DNA of 64,000 nt from Stenotrophomonas bentonitica (GCF_013185915.1 NZ_JAAZUH010000003.1:248001-312000); one strand, 5' to 3'; shown: positions 15,492 through 25,275, counted from the stretch's first letter. Notes: generated by a model from the sequence alone, not told the origin. Program-made: numbers and translations.

Positions 15492-17333
15492 ATGAAGCTG
15501 CAGATCCAAACGCTTTCCCTTGCCGTTCTCGCGGCATTGCCGCTGCTGGCCGCCGCACAGGACGATGCCGCCGCGCTGGACCCGATCCTGGTCACCGCCA
15601 CCCGCACCCCGATCGCCCTGCACGACAGCATCTCGCCGGCGCAGGTGATCGACCGCGCCGAGATCGAGCGCAGCCAGGCGCCGTCGCTGCAGGACCTGCT
15701 GCGCGGCCGCGCCGGCATCAACATCAACAACAGCGGCGGGCTGGGCAAGCAGAGCTCGCTGTTCCTGCGCGGCACCAACTCGGCCCACACCCTGGTGCTG
15801 GTCGACGGCGTACGCATCAACACCGGCGACCTCGGCCTGGCCATGCTGCAGGACCTGCCGCTGGCGCAGATCGAACGCGTGGAGATCGTGCGCGGCCCGC
15901 AGTCCAGCCTGTACGGCGCCGACGCGATCGGTGGCGTGATCCAGATCTTCACCCGCCGTAATGCCGGCGAGTTCGCCCCGCACCTGCAGCTGGGCGGTGG
16001 CAGCAACGGCCTGCGTGAAGCCAGTGGCGGCTTCGGCGGCACCGGCGCGCGCGGCTGGTTCGGCACCGACATCGCCTACCAGCACACCGACGGCATCAAC
16101 GCCTGCCGTGGCGATGCCGCCACCTTCGCCGGCTGTGGCGCCGACGAGCCCGACCGCGACGGCTACCGCAATCTTTCGATGAGCCTGCGCGGTGGTTATT
16201 CGCTGACCGACACGCTGCAGGTGGAAGGCACCGCGCTGCGCGCCGAAGGCGAGAACCACTACGACGGTTACTACAACTATTCGGAAACGCTGCAGCAGGT
16301 GCTGGGCGGCAAGGTCCGGTACACGCCGAGCGAGCGCTTCACCCTGACCGCCAACGTCGGCCGCGCCGACAACGAGTCGGACAACTACAACGACAGCACC
16401 TGGCTGGGCGCGGCGCAGACCCACCGCGACAGCGCCTCGGTGCAGGCCGACGTGGGCCTCGCCGAGGGCCAGCTGCTCAGCGCCGGCGTGGACTGGAGCC
16501 AGGACAACCTGGACGGCAGCAGCGCCGGGTATCTGGTCGACAGCCGCGACAACACCGGCGTGTTCGTTCAGTACCAGGGCCGCTTCGGCGCGCACCAGCT
16601 GCAGGCCAGCCTGCGCAACGACGACAACGAGCAGTTCGGTAACCACACCACCGGCAGCCTGGGCTGGGGCATGGACCTGGCGCGCGGCTTCCGTTTGAAC
16701 GCGAGCTACGGCACCGCGTTCAAGGCCCCTACCTTCAGCGACCTGTACGACCCGTGGAGCGGTGTGCCGGGCCTGGACCCGGAGAAGTCGAAGAGCGCCA
16801 ACCTCGGCGTTGCCCAGCAGGGCGACGGCTGGCGTTGGGGGCTGGATGTGTATGAAACCCGCATCGACGACCTGATCACCTATGACGCCACCACCTTCAT
16901 GATGTCGCAGGTGGAAAAGGCGCGTATTCGAGGTGCGGAGCTGACCGGTTTCGTCACGTTTGCCGGGTTCGATGTCAACGCGCAGCTGAGCCACACCGAC
17001 CCGCGCAACCGCACCGACGGCAGCGCGCAGTTCGACAACTGGCTGGCGCGCCGTGCGCAGGACACCGCGCGGCTGGATATCGACCGCCGCTTCGGCGACT
17101 TCCGCGCCGGCGTCACCGCGACCGGTTCGGGCAAGAGGTATGACAACGCCGACGACACGGTGCGCCTGGCCGGGTATGGCACCGTGGACCTGCGCCTGGA
17201 GTATGCGATCAGCCGCGACTGGTCGGTGCTGGGTCGGGTGAGCAATCTGTTCGACCGCGATTACGAGACCGTGGCGTGGTTCAACCAGCCGGGGCGTGAG
17301 TACCGGTTGAGCGTGCGGTACCAGCCGAAGTAA
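15492..17333 (+). CDS. btuB: Vitamin B12 outer-membrane transporter BtuB
   Basis: 613 residues. TonB-dependent receptor with signal peptide (LSLAVLAALPLLAAA-Q), TonB box DPILVTATRT, plug (LLRGRAGININNSGGLGKQSSLFLRGTN, VEIVRGPQSSLYGADAIGGVIQIFT) and a barrel ending in YQPK. I start at 15492, with GGAG at 15482-15485; ATG at 15489 and 15480 are possible. The cobalamin riboswitch directly upstream fixes the substrate. BtuCDF are not in the window. Confidence 0.93.
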   Translation: MKLQIQTLSLAVLAALPLLAAAQDDAAALDPILVTATRTPIALHDSISPAQVIDRAEIERSQAPSLQDLLRGRAGININNSGGLGKQSSLFLRGTNSAHTLVLVDGVRINTGDLGLAMLQDLPLAQIERVEIVRGPQSSLYGADAIGGVIQIFTRRNAGEFAPHLQLGGGSNGLREASGGFGGTGARGWFGTDIAYQHTDGINACRGDAATFAGCGADEPDRDGYRNLSMSLRGGYSLTDTLQVEGTALRAEGENHYDGYYNYSETLQQVLGGKVRYTPSERFTLTANVGRADNESDNYNDSTWLGAAQTHRDSASVQADVGLAEGQLLSAGVDWSQDNLDGSSAGYLVDSRDNTGVFVQYQGRFGAHQLQASLRNDDNEQFGNHTTGSLGWGMDLARGFRLNASYGTAFKAPTFSDLYDPWSGVPGLDPEKSKSANLGVAQQGDGWRWGLDVYETRIDDLITYDATTFMMSQVEKARIRGAELTGFVTFAGFDVNAQLSHTDPRNRTDGSAQFDNWLARRAQDTARLDIDRRFGDFRAGVTATGSGKRYDNADDTVRLAGYGTVDLRLEYAISRDWSVLGRVSNLFDRDYETVAWFNQPGREYRLSVRYQPK

Positions 17334-17345
17334 GGCGGTTTGCAG

Positions 17346-17405
17346 TGGCCGGCATCGTGAGGTGCCGGCCGGGTCTACGTGGAGCCGGCCGGCGGCCGGC
17401 ACTAC
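17346..17405. repeat. Two SMAG (GTAG) REP copies, 'tgccggccgccggccggc' class
   Basis: A diverged copy (17346-17378) and a clean copy (17381-17405) lie in tandem, both read on the minus strand. The clean copy's GTAG gives the TAG stop of the phosphoglycolate phosphatase gene. Located between convergent btuB and gph. Confidence 0.8.
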
Positions 17406-18052
17406 AGTTGCAGCAGTTCCTGCAGGTTGTCCATCACCGCTACTGCTTCTACGTTTTCCAGGTCCAGGCCGCGCGGGTAGCCGTAGCGCACCAGTGCGAC
17501 CGGCATGCGCGCGTCGACGGCGGCGCGGTAATCGGTGATCGAGTCGCCGACCATCAGCGCCGCTTCGGGCGCGACGTTGAACGCGGCTGCGATGTGCCGC
17601 AGCGGGTCGCCGCTGGGCTTGCGTTCGGGAAGCGAGTCGCCGCCGAGCACCTTCGCGAAATAGTCCTGCACGCCCAGGTGCGCGAGCAGCGGGCCGACCA
17701 TCGCCACCGGTTTGTTGGTGCAGATCGCCAGCGGAACGTTGCGGGCCTGCAGTGCCTGCAGCGCCGGCACCACCCCGTCGAACAGGCGCGGGCTGCGCAG
17801 CAGGCAGGCCTCGTAGTGGCGCATGAAGCCGGGCATGACCTTGGCAAGGTCGATGTCGCTGTTGGCGGCGGTGAAGGCCTGTTCCACCAGCCGGCGCACG
17901 CCGTCGCCGATCCAGGTCAGCACCGTGGCTTCGGGCACGCGCGGCAGGTTCCAGTCTTCCAGGGTGCGGTTGAGGGCTTCGGCGATGTCAGGCGCGCTGT
18001 CGACGAGGGTGCCGTCGAGGTCGAAGATGACCAGCGGGTAGGGATAGGACAC
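17402..18052 (-). CDS. gph: Phosphoglycolate phosphatase (HAD family)
   Basis: 216 residues. HAD motif I is FDLDGTLVDS, motif II ICTNKP, motif III Lys near ERKPSGDPL, and motif IV GDSITDYRAA. The helical cap and WIGDGVRRLVEQA match Gph. It hydrolyses 2-phosphoglycolate, for example from DNA repair. The last codon is followed by a TAG that belongs to the GTAG repeat head, so the repeat sets the protein end. Confidence 0.9.
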   Translation of the reverse strand: MSYPYPLVIFDLDGTLVDSAPDIAEALNRTLEDWNLPRVPEATVLTWIGDGVRRLVEQAFTAANSDIDLAKVMPGFMRHYEACLLRSPRLFDGVVPALQALQARNVPLAICTNKPVAMVGPLLAHLGVQDYFAKVLGGDSLPERKPSGDPLRHIAAAFNVAPEAALMVGDSITDYRAAVDARMPVALVRYGYPRGLDLENVEAVAVMDNLQELLQL

Positions 18053-18106
18053 GGGGTTGCCTTGCGTGGGGAACGTTCATTGTAAATGCGGGCATGGATG
18101 ATCGCT

Positions 18107-18203
18107 TGGGGCGGGCATGCCGTGGGGCGGGCATGCCGTGGGACACGCATGGCGTGTCGCTACGCGGACATGGTGCGTAGCGACACGCCATGCGTGTCCC
18201 ACG
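18107..18203. repeat. SMAG (GTAG) REP pair plus a two-copy 15-bp tandem
   Basis: Reverse copy about 18138-18163 and forward copy 18177-18203 of the 'gacacgccatgcgtgtc' class face each other by their GTAG heads. Just before them, gggcgggcatgccgtg occurs twice in tandem (about 18109-18140). The remainder of the 287-bp gap up to the oxidoreductase start holds no gene I can support. Confidence 0.8.
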
Positions 18204-18340
18204 CGGTGCCGAACGGCCCCGTACACGTCGCCGCCACCGCACTCCCTCCATCCGTGCAACGAATCGGCCCACTGCCGGGGGTGTTCCCCCGATCACACAG
18301 GCATAAGCTGGCCTTCCTCCCCCGCTACGGACGTCGCCCC

Positions 18341-18979
18341 ATGAAGATTGCCCTCGTTGGTGCCACCGGCAACATCGGCCGTGAAATCACCCGCCAGGCC
18401 CTGGCCCGCGGGCATCAGGTCACGGCCATCGTGCGCCGCAAGACGGACCTGCCCGGCGAACTGGACGGTGCACAGCTGGCCGTGGCCGCGCTGGACGACA
18501 CCGATGCCCTGGCGGCTGCCATCGCCGGCCACGACGTACTGGCCAGCGCGTTCGGCCCGCGGCCGGGCGACGACCCGTCCACGGTGACCACGGTGACCGC
18601 CGACCTGGTCAAGGCCGCCCGCCAGGCCGGCGTGCCGCGCTTCCTGATGGTCGGCGGCGCCGGCACCCTGGAAGTCGCCCCCGGCGTGCAGCTGGTGGAC
18701 ACCGAGGGCTTCCCGGACGCCTACAAGCCGGTGGCGCTGGCAGCGCGTGAAGCGTTCACGCTGCTGCAGAAGGTGGATGACCTGGATTGGACCTTCTATT
18801 CGCCCGCCGCCGAGATCGGCCCGGGACCGCAGAAGGGTGGGTTCCGCACGCAGGCGAAGCAGTTCCTGGTCGGCGCCGATGGGCACAGCCGGATCAGTTA
18901 CGCCGATTACGCCGATGCGTTCGTGAGCGAGATCGAGTCGCCGCAGTATGTGAAGCAGGTGGCGACCGTGGCGTATTGA
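18341..18979 (+). CDS. NAD(P)-binding oxidoreductase, NmrA/SDR-like
   Basis: 212 residues. The Rossmann motif GATGNIG at residues 8-14 is followed by the basic IVRRK that favours NADPH. The middle has VPRFLMVGGAGTLEV and the end DYADAFVSEIE, as in YwnB/NmrA-like family members of this size. Function is not predictable beyond NAD(P) binding. ATG at 18341; upstream in-frame codons run through repeat DNA and are rejected. Monocistronic. Confidence 0.8.
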   Translation: MKIALVGATGNIGREITRQALARGHQVTAIVRRKTDLPGELDGAQLAVAALDDTDALAAAIAGHDVLASAFGPRPGDDPSTVTTVTADLVKAARQAGVPRFLMVGGAGTLEVAPGVQLVDTEGFPDAYKPVALAAREAFTLLQKVDDLDWTFYSPAAEIGPGPQKGGFRTQAKQFLVGADGHSRISYADYADAFVSEIESPQYVKQVATVAY

Positions 18980-19043
18980 GGTCGGTGGGGCGACGTGCGG
19001 TTTCTGTTCGGGGTCATGCCCTACCGCGCGTTGCCCTGCCATC

Positions 19044-19155
19044 GGCGGTCGATTGGGATGCGACCCTACCAGCAGTTTTTCGCCTGCGCTGAGAGCGCGC
19101 GGTTGTTCGGACGCGGCGGGATTTCCTCGGTAGGGTCGCATCCCGATCGACCGCC
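19044..19155. repeat. SMAG (GTAG) REP pair, 'ggtcgcatcccgatcgacc' class
   Basis: Reverse copy 19044-19069 (ends in CTAC) and forward copy 19130-19155 (starts GTAG), 60 bp apart, heads facing. They occupy the gap between the oxidoreductase and the convergent dinB gene; the rest of the gap is featureless. Confidence 0.8.
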
Positions 19156-19228
19156 GACAGCGGTGATCACACCGACTAAGGCATGACCCGGGCCCGAAGC
19201 AGCATCGACCCGCCACGCGCACCCACGG

Positions 19229-20308
19229 TCACCCGTTCAGCGGATCAAACAACCCCAGCTGCGTCACGCCTTCACGTTCGCGGAATCCGCCCAGCCCCAC
19301 GCCCACCAGCCGGTAGCGGGTCTCTGCCGGCAGGTCTACCCGCGCGCGCAGCGCCAGCGCGATGTCGCGCAGTTCTTCCAGCGTTTCCGGCGGCGATTCC
19401 GGGGTGAAGCTGCGGGTGATGATGCGGAACTGCGAGGTCTTCAACTTCAGCACCACCGTGTGCCCCACCCGCTCGGTCTTGCGCGTGGCCTGCCAGGTCT
19501 TGCCCGCCAGTTCCACGATGGCCGGTTCCAGCGCTTCCAGCGGCAGGTCCTCGGCGAAGGTGTCCTCGGAGGAGATCGACTGCACCTGCTGGTCCGGTTC
19601 CACCGGCCGCTCGTCGATGCCGCGCGCACGCCGGTACAGGCTGCCGCCGTAACTGCCGAAGCGTGCTTCCAGCAACTCCAGCGGCAGCGCGCGCAGGTCG
19701 CCGACGGTGACGATGCCGAGCTCGGCCAGCTTGCCCTCCATCACCTTGCCCACGCCCGGCACGCGCTTCACCGGCAGCGGGGTGAGGAACTGTTCGATCC
19801 GGTGCGGCGGCACCACGAACTGCCCATCCGGCTTGCGCCAGTCCGAGGCGATCTTGGCCAGGAACTTGTTCGGCGCGATGCCGGCCGATGCGGTCAGCTG
19901 GGTCTCTTCACGGATCTGCGCGCGAATCTGCTGGGCGATCTCGGTGGCCACGGTCATGCCGCCCTTGTGCACGGTCACGTCTAGGTAGGCCTCGTCCAGC
20001 GACAGCGGCTCAACCAGGTCGGTGTGGCGCAGGAAGATCTCGCGCACCTGGCGCGACACCGCCTTGTAGCGCCCGAAATCCGGCGGCACGAACACCGCGT
20101 CCGGGCACAGCCGCTCGGCACGCAGCGCCGGCATCGCCGAACGGATGCCGAACACGCGCGCCTCGTACGACGCTGCGCAGACCACCGAGCGCGCGCCCTT
20201 CCACGCCACCACCACCGGCCTGCCGCGCAGCGACGGATTGTCGCGCTGCTCCACCGACGCGTAGAACGCGTCCATGTCGACGTGGATGATCTTGCGTTGT
20301 GCGGACAC
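19229..20308 (-). CDS. dinB: DNA polymerase IV
   Basis: 359 residues. Y-family motifs: IIHVDMDAFYASVEQ with metal ligand D11 and steric-gate F15, AASYEARVFGIRSAMP, and SLDEAYLDVT. Two helix-hairpin-helix segments (GVGKVMEGKLAELGI) and the little-finger domain follow. The C-terminus Q-L-G-L-F is a sliding-clamp-binding motif. It performs error-prone bypass synthesis. No LexA box is obvious upstream. It is divergent from fabA. Confidence 0.95.
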   Translation of the reverse strand: MSAQRKIIHVDMDAFYASVEQRDNPSLRGRPVVVAWKGARSVVCAASYEARVFGIRSAMPALRAERLCPDAVFVPPDFGRYKAVSRQVREIFLRHTDLVEPLSLDEAYLDVTVHKGGMTVATEIAQQIRAQIREETQLTASAGIAPNKFLAKIASDWRKPDGQFVVPPHRIEQFLTPLPVKRVPGVGKVMEGKLAELGIVTVGDLRALPLELLEARFGSYGGSLYRRARGIDERPVEPDQQVQSISSEDTFAEDLPLEALEPAIVELAGKTWQATRKTERVGHTVVLKLKTSQFRIITRSFTPESPPETLEELRDIALALRARVDLPAETRYRLVGVGLGGFREREGVTQLGLFDPLNG

Positions 20309-20397
20309 GGTGGTGGCTCAAGGCCCGGGGCGGAAGAGAGTTATGAACAGATTACAGCCACACGCCTGAGTATGGTCTTTTCATAACAACAACATGC

Positions 20398-20415
20398 GTT
20401 TTTCAAGCTGAAAAC
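20398..20415. promoter_or_regulatory. Near-palindrome in the dinB-fabA intergenic region
   Basis: gtttttca-agc-tgaaaac has arms that are reverse complements apart from one extra T. The surrounding 20340-20460 is clearly A+T-richer than the genes on either side, as expected for promoters. The site lies about 135 bp before fabA and 90 bp before dinB. No regulator can be named and no convincing -35/-10 pair was found. Confidence 0.35.
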
Positions 20416-20550
20416 ACTACGCCGGCGTACGGTTAAAACGTTTGATTGAATGAAAAATACGCTGCACTCTTGGGCACTTTCATTGGCAACAATCAGCCGC
20501 CTCCGGGCCGGCGCCAACCCGATGTCACCTTCCTCAGGATTGCGTTTTCC

Positions 20551-21066
20551 ATGACTCGTCTCCACGCGTTCTCGCGCGAACAGCTGCTGGCCAGTGCCCG
20601 TGGCGAACTGTTCGGGCCGGGCAGCGGTCGCCTGCCCAACGATCCGATGCTGATGTTCGACCGCATCACCGACATCCGCGATGAAGGCGGTCCACACGGC
20701 AAGGGCTACGTGCGTGCTGAGCTGGATATCCGCCCCGACCTGTGGTTCTTCGGCTGCCATTTCATCGGCGACCCGGTGATGCCCGGTTGCCTGGGCCTGG
20801 ATGCGATGTGGCAGCTCACCGGCTTCTACCTCACCTGGCTGGGCGCACCCGGCCGTGGCCGCGCACTGGGCTGTGGTGAAGTGAAGTTCACCGGCCAGGT
20901 GCTGCCGGACGCCAAGCTGGTGACCTACGAAATCGACATCTCCCGCGTCATCAACCGCAAGCTGGTCATGGCGCAGTCTGACGCGCGCATGCTGGTCGAT
21001 GGCCGCGAAATCTATACCGCCAAGGACCTCCGCGTAGGTCTGTTCACTTCCACCGAGAACTTCTGA
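20551..21066 (+). CDS. fabA: 3-hydroxydecanoyl-ACP dehydratase/isomerase
   Basis: 171 residues, matching E. coli FabA in length and register from the ATG at 20551; an in-frame ATG 105 bp earlier adds 35 unrelated residues and is rejected. Active-site His70 is in [15 protein letters not shown] and Asp84 in LGLDAMWQ. It makes trans-2-decenoyl-ACP and isomerises it to cis-3, the branch point to unsaturated fatty acids. Its stop overlaps the fabB start as TGATG. Confidence 0.97.
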   Translation: MTRLHAFSREQLLASARGELFGPGSGRLPNDPMLMFDRITDIRDEGGPHGKGYVRAELDIRPDLWFFGCHFIGDPVMPGCLGLDAMWQLTGFYLTWLGAPGRGRALGCGEVKFTGQVLPDAKLVTYEIDISRVINRKLVMAQSDARMLVDGREIYTAKDLRVGLFTSTENF

Positions 21067-22274
21067 TGCGTCGCGTCGTCATTACCGGAATGGGCATCAC
21101 CTCGTGCCTGGGCAACGATCTGGACACCGTGTCCGCTGCACTGCGTGAAGGCCGTCCCGGCATCCGCAACCTGCCCGACCATGCCGAAGCCGGCCTGCGC
21201 AGCCACGTCGGCGGCAACGTCGAGCTGGACCTGGACGCGCAGATCGACCGCAAGCTGAAGCGTTTCATGAGCGACGCCTCGGCCTACGCCTACATCGCCA
21301 TGCGCGACGCCATCGCCGACGCCGGCCTGGACGAGTCGCAGGTGGTGAATCCGCGCACCGGCCTGATCGCCGGTTCCGGCGGCGGTTCCAGCCAGTGGCA
21401 GGTGGAGTCGGCCGACATCCTGCGCGCGCGTGGCGTGCGCAAGGTGGGTCCGTACATGGTGCCGCGCACGATGTGCTCGACCGTGTCGGCGTGCCTGGCC
21501 ACCGCGTTCCAGATCAAGGGCCTGAGCTATTCGTTGTCGGCCGCGTGCGCGACCTCGGCGCATTGCATCGGCGCCGCCGCGGACCTGATCCGGCATGGCG
21601 CACAGGACGTGATGTTCGCCGGTGGCGGTGAAGACCTGCACTGGTCGATGAGCGTGATGTTCGATGCGATGGGCGCGCTGTCCACCCGCTTCAACGAGAC
21701 CCCGGCCACTGCCTCGCGCCCGTACGACAAGGACCGCGATGGCTTCGTCATCGCCGGTGGCGGCGGCATGCTGGTGCTGGAGGATTACGACCACGCCGTG
21801 GCGCGCGGTGCACGCATCTACGCCGAGCTGATCGGCTACGGCGTGACCTCCGACGGTGCCGACATGGTCGCCCCGTCCGGTGAGGGTGCGGTGCGCTGCA
21901 TGCACATGGCGATGAAGGACGTGAGCGGTCCGATCGACTACCTCAACACGCACGGCACCTCGACCCCGCTGGGCGACGTCACCGAGCTGAAGGCGGTGCG
22001 CGAAGTGTTCGGCGAATCGATTCCGCCGCTGTCGTCGACCAAGGCGCTGTCGGGTCACTCGCTGGGCGCGGCGAGCGTGCATGAAGCGATCTACTGCCTG
22101 CTGATGATGCGCGATGGCTTCATGGCCGGTTCGGCCAACATCGGTGAGCTGGACCCGGCCGTGGAAGGGTTCCCGATCGTGCGCGAGAGCCAGGACGTGC
22201 AGTTGAACACGGTGATGTCCAACAGCTTCGGCTTTGGCGGCACCAATGCAGCGCTGGTGTTTGGCCGGGTGTAA
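21066..22274 (+). CDS. fabB: 3-oxoacyl-ACP synthase I
   Basis: 402 residues. Nucleophile Cys161 in [10 protein letters not shown], catalytic His in [11 protein letters not shown] and in [10 protein letters not shown], and the final [13 protein letters not shown] glycine loop. FabB elongates the cis-3-decenoyl-ACP made by FabA. The two genes are translationally coupled, and a terminator follows. Confidence 0.96.
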   Translation: MRRVVITGMGITSCLGNDLDTVSAALREGRPGIRNLPDHAEAGLRSHVGGNVELDLDAQIDRKLKRFMSDASAYAYIAMRDAIADAGLDESQVVNPRTGLIAGSGGGSSQWQVESADILRARGVRKVGPYMVPRTMCSTVSACLATAFQIKGLSYSLSAACATSAHCIGAAADLIRHGAQDVMFAGGGEDLHWSMSVMFDAMGALSTRFNETPATASRPYDKDRDGFVIAGGGGMLVLEDYDHAVARGARIYAELIGYGVTSDGADMVAPSGEGAVRCMHMAMKDVSGPIDYLNTHGTSTPLGDVTELKAVREVFGESIPPLSSTKALSGHSLGAASVHEAIYCLLMMRDGFMAGSANIGELDPAVEGFPIVRESQDVQLNTVMSNSFGFGGTNAALVFGRV

Positions 22275-22296
22275 TGGCCGCCCTCCCGCGTGAACA

Positions 22297-22324
22297 GAAA
22301 ACCCGGCCATGTGCCGGGTTTTTT
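22297..22324 (+). terminator. Rho-independent terminator of fabAB
   Basis: 10-bp stem aaaacccggc/gccgggtttt (22298-22307 with 22313-22322), 5-nt loop, and a T-run continuing to 22324. The A-run on the left lets it also act on the leftward HAD-phosphatase operon. Confidence 0.9.
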
Positions 22325-22349
22325 GTGCGTGCGTCTCTTTGCGCGCGTC

Positions 22350-23030
22350 TCAGCGCGACAACAGCGGCAGCAGCAGTGCGTGGGCGTCGTGCAGGGAATT
22401 CACGATGCGGTGGCCGAGGGCGCGCAGCGCTTCATCGGGGTGCACCAGGTCGGGCACCTGGATCGCGGTCATGCCGGCGGCGAGCGCGGCGCGGGTGCCG
22501 GCCGGGGAGTCTTCCAGCGCCAGGCAGCGCGCCGGGTCCTTGCCGAGCTTGTGCGCGGCCAGCAGGTAGATGTCCGGCGCCGGCTTGGGATGCGCCACCT
22601 GGTCGCTGGTGACCACGTGGTCGAAGTACGGCAGCAGCCCGGCCGCAGCCAGCTTGCGGTTGGCGCGCGGCTGCCGGGTGGAGGTGGCTACCGCGCGCGG
22701 AATGCCGTGCGCCTGCAGCAGCTGCAGGAGCTCCATGATGCCCGGGCGCAGCGGCAGTCCCTGCTGGGTACGCGCTTCGTACAGGTCGTGGCAGCGCGCG
22801 TACAACACGGCCACCTGGTCGGCGCTGACGTGCTGCAGCAGCAGTTGTTCGCAGTCGCGGTCGCCCAGCCCGACCAGCCCCAGCCAGAAGTCATCCGCGA
22901 ACGGCAGCTGCTGCTCCTGCGCCGCCTGCGACCAGCAGGCGATGGAGACCCGCTCGCTGTCGATCATCAGGCCATCCATGTCGAAGATGACCGCCTCGGG
23001 GAGGAACGGTAGCGCGGCGATCATCGTCAT
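22350..23030 (-). CDS. HAD-IA sugar-phosphate phosphatase/phosphoglucomutase-like hydrolase
   Basis: 226 residues. Motif I is IFDMDGLMIDSE, motif II ATSTRQ, motif III HPKPAPDIYLLAA and motif IV LEDSPAGTRAALAAG. This is the beta-phosphoglucomutase/YniC-type subfamily, which removes phosphate from small sugar phosphates. The start ATG overlaps the rsuA stop (ATGA). Last gene of a three-gene coupled unit. Confidence 0.87.
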   Translation of the reverse strand: MTMIAALPFLPEAVIFDMDGLMIDSERVSIACWSQAAQEQQLPFADDFWLGLVGLGDRDCEQLLLQHVSADQVAVLYARCHDLYEARTQQGLPLRPGIMELLQLLQAHGIPRAVATSTRQPRANRKLAAAGLLPYFDHVVTSDQVAHPKPAPDIYLLAAHKLGKDPARCLALEDSPAGTRAALAAGMTAIQVPDLVHPDEALRALGHRIVNSLHDAHALLLPLLSR

Positions 23031-23731
23031 GGCACGTTGAACAGCGTTTCCAGGTCGGCAGCATCGAGGATGCGGTACTCGCCTTCCGGCAGGTCGCCCA
23101 GCGAGAGCCCGCCAATGCGGCTGCGGTGCAGCGCCTGCACGTGGTTGCCCACGGCGGCGAACATGCGCCGGGCCTGGTGGTAGCGCCCTTCATGCAGCAC
23201 CAGTTCGGCCTCGCGCGGCGAGCGCACGTGCAGCTCGGCCGGCAACAGCGGCTTGTCGTCCGATTCCAGCATCAGGCCACCGCTGGCGAAGCGCGCGGCC
23301 TCGTCGCCGTGCAGGTCCTGCGCCAGGGTCACCTGGTAGGCCTTGTCCAGGCGCGACTTGGGCGAAACGATCCGGTGCAGCAGCGCGCCGTCGTCGGTCA
23401 TCAGCAGCAGGCCGCTGGTGTCGCGGTCCAGCCGGCCCACCGACGACAGCAGCGGCGAACGCTCGCGGTAACGCGGCGGCAGCAGGTCGTAGATCAGGCG
23501 ACCCTTGTCCTTGGTCGAACAGGTGTAGTCGCGCGGCTTGTGCAGCATCAGGGTCAGCCCCACCGGCGGGTCCAGCGGCTCGCCTTCAACGCGGATCGCG
23601 GCGTGCTCGACCTGGTCGTCGGCATACAGCACTTCGCCCTCCGCATCGGTCACCAGGCCCTCGCGGAACATCAACTGCACCTGCTTGCGGCTCCCATAGC
23701 CGAGGTTGGCCAGCAGCTTGACCAGCTTCAT
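23027..23731 (-). CDS. rsuA: 16S rRNA pseudouridine(516) synthase
   Basis: 234 residues. A short S4-like RNA-binding N-terminus (MKLVKLLANLGYGSRKQVQ) precedes the RsuA-type catalytic domain with GRLDRDTSGLLLMTDDG (catalytic Asp), LMLHKPRDYTCSTKD and SRLDKAYQVTL. Length and order match RsuA rather than the longer RluB/E/F. Overlaps by 4 nt both the upstream methyltransferase and the downstream HAD gene. Confidence 0.88.
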   Translation of the reverse strand: MKLVKLLANLGYGSRKQVQLMFREGLVTDAEGEVLYADDQVEHAAIRVEGEPLDPPVGLTLMLHKPRDYTCSTKDKGRLIYDLLPPRYRERSPLLSSVGRLDRDTSGLLLMTDDGALLHRIVSPKSRLDKAYQVTLAQDLHGDEAARFASGGLMLESDDKPLLPAELHVRSPREAELVLHEGRYHQARRMFAAVGNHVQALHRSRIGGLSLGDLPEGEYRILDAADLETLFNVP

Positions 23732-24858
23732 GCGCGCGTCCAGTCGCGGCCGCGGCCCGAGTCACGGCCCGGATCACGGCTGGGGGAAGGGCTGCGAGCC
23801 GGGCTGGCCTTGGCCTTGGTCGCCTCGATCAGCTTGAAGCCATCGCGCTCGGCAGCCACGCGCACGTCGCCGAAGCTTTCATTGAGGATCTGCTCGTACG
23901 GCAGGTGGCGGTTGGCCACCAGCCACATCCGCCCGCCCGGGCGCAGTGCTTCGGCGGCCACGGCGATGAAGCGGCGACCAATGTCGGGGCGGTCGCCGCG
24001 CGACGGGGTGTGGAACGGCGGATTGGTCACGATGAAGTCGTACTGGCCCTGCACGCCGGCGGTAACGTCGTGCCAGTGGAAACCCAGCTTGGCCGGCGAG
24101 GCCAGCTTCTCGAGGTTCTCCCGGGCCAGCGCCAGCGCGCGGCCTTCGGCCTCGAACAGGTCCAGTCCCGTCACCTGCGGGCAGCGCTGCAGCACCTCGG
24201 TGGAGAGGTAGCCGTAGCCGGCGCCCAGGTCGGCGCCGCGCCCGGCCAGGTCGGCCGGCAGCTGTTCCACCAGCAGCGCCGAGGCCGGGTCGATCCGGTC
24301 CCAGGCAAAGATGCCGGGACGGCTCTGGAAGCGCCCGCCCAGGATCCCGCGCGGCGCGTCCAGCGCGGCCCAGCGCTGGGCCAGCGCGGCGTCGTGCTGG
24401 CCGTTGAGCGGCGCGGTCCAGTACACCCGGCAGTGGTTCTTGGTCATCTTGCCGCCCAGCCCGGCCAGCTGCTGCAGGTCGCCTTCGCCGGAGCGCGCGC
24501 CTTCGTTGTTGTGCTGGCAGGCCACCACGATGCCGCCCGGGGCGGCCAGGGCCAGGGCGCGGGCGAACAGGGCGCGGGCTTCCTCGCGCTGGCGCGGCGG
24601 CAGCACCAGCACCACCGCGTAGCGGGTGGCGTCGGCGGTCAGCTGCTGCTCGTCACGCACGGTCCAGCCGCTGGCTTCCAGGGCGTCGGCGAACGGGCGG
24701 AAGCTCTGCTCGCAGACCAGCTGGCCCGGCTGGGCGCGTTCACGCAGCGGCCAACCGTCGCGGGCGCGCAGGAACAGCACCGGACCGGCCGGCCAGGTGA
24801 GCGCGCCGCCGAAGGGCAGGAACAGGGTTTCCAGGGGAGCGTCGTGCTGGGCAGCCAT
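23728..24858 (-). CDS. Class I SAM-dependent rRNA guanine-N2 methyltransferase (RsmC/RlmG type)
   Basis: 376 residues. The inactive N-terminal Rossmann domain (about 1-190) is followed by the catalytic domain with the SAM loop DLGAGYGYLSTE and the N-P-P-F motif in IVTNPPFHTPS, characteristic of RsmC and RlmG. The tail is rich in Ser, Pro, Arg and Asp. The ATG at 24858 fits the family start; an extension to 24942 is possible but unsupported. Coupled to rsuA, so this unit modifies rRNA. Confidence 0.85.
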   Translation of the reverse strand: MAAQHDAPLETLFLPFGGALTWPAGPVLFLRARDGWPLRERAQPGQLVCEQSFRPFADALEASGWTVRDEQQLTADATRYAVVLVLPPRQREEARALFARALALAAPGGIVVACQHNNEGARSGEGDLQQLAGLGGKMTKNHCRVYWTAPLNGQHDAALAQRWAALDAPRGILGGRFQSRPGIFAWDRIDPASALLVEQLPADLAGRGADLGAGYGYLSTEVLQRCPQVTGLDLFEAEGRALALARENLEKLASPAKLGFHWHDVTAGVQGQYDFIVTNPPFHTPSRGDRPDIGRRFIAVAAEALRPGGRMWLVANRHLPYEQILNESFGDVRVAAERDGFKLIEATKAKASPARSPSPSRDPGRDSGRGRDWTRA

Positions 24859-25010
24859 GCGGGGGCAGATCTTGAAAAGTGACCGCCATTCTACCGTTTC
24901 GCCCGATCCGCCTCGTTCCTGGCGCGATTTGCGTTTATTCAACGCTGTCTTGATGCCACCGCAACATGCCGTCGGTCAGGGTGAAGGCTCATTCGCAACG
25001 GAGGTAGCTC

Positions 25011-25274
25011 ATGCGCGCATTGTTCGTCGGGGGCGTGGTTGACAACAGTGAGATGGACCTGGAGGGCGCACAGCCGCCGGTTCATTACCCGGAAGACACC
25101 GGCGGCGGGCATGCGCGGTACCGGCTGCACCAGGTAGGCAAGAAGGACGACGGCGCGGTCGCGTACGCGGTGTATGGCGCGCCGGACCTGGCGGACGACG
25201 AGGTGTCCCGCGTGGCGGACGAGCGCGCGTACGCGCGCCGGTTCGAGGCTACGCCCGAGGTTTTCCAGCACTGA
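25011..25274 (+). CDS. Small conserved protein of unknown function
   Basis: 87 residues with a strong ribosome-binding site (GGAGG, 7 bp before the ATG). The sequence is acidic to neutral, with VVDNSEMDLEGAQPPVHYPEDTGG near the start and KKDDGAVAYAVYGAP in the middle. No signal peptide or membrane segment. I recognise no family; the strong start signal and codon bias support it as real. It ends one base before a GTAG repeat. Confidence 0.75.
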   Translation: MRALFVGGVVDNSEMDLEGAQPPVHYPEDTGGGHARYRLHQVGKKDDGAVAYAVYGAPDLADDEVSRVADERAYARRFEATPEVFQH

Positions 25275-25275
25275 G

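Noticed and set aside
20446..20550. 35-residue N-terminal extension of FabA
   Set aside because: The FabA family starts at 20551, and the extension lies in A+T-rich promoter DNA.
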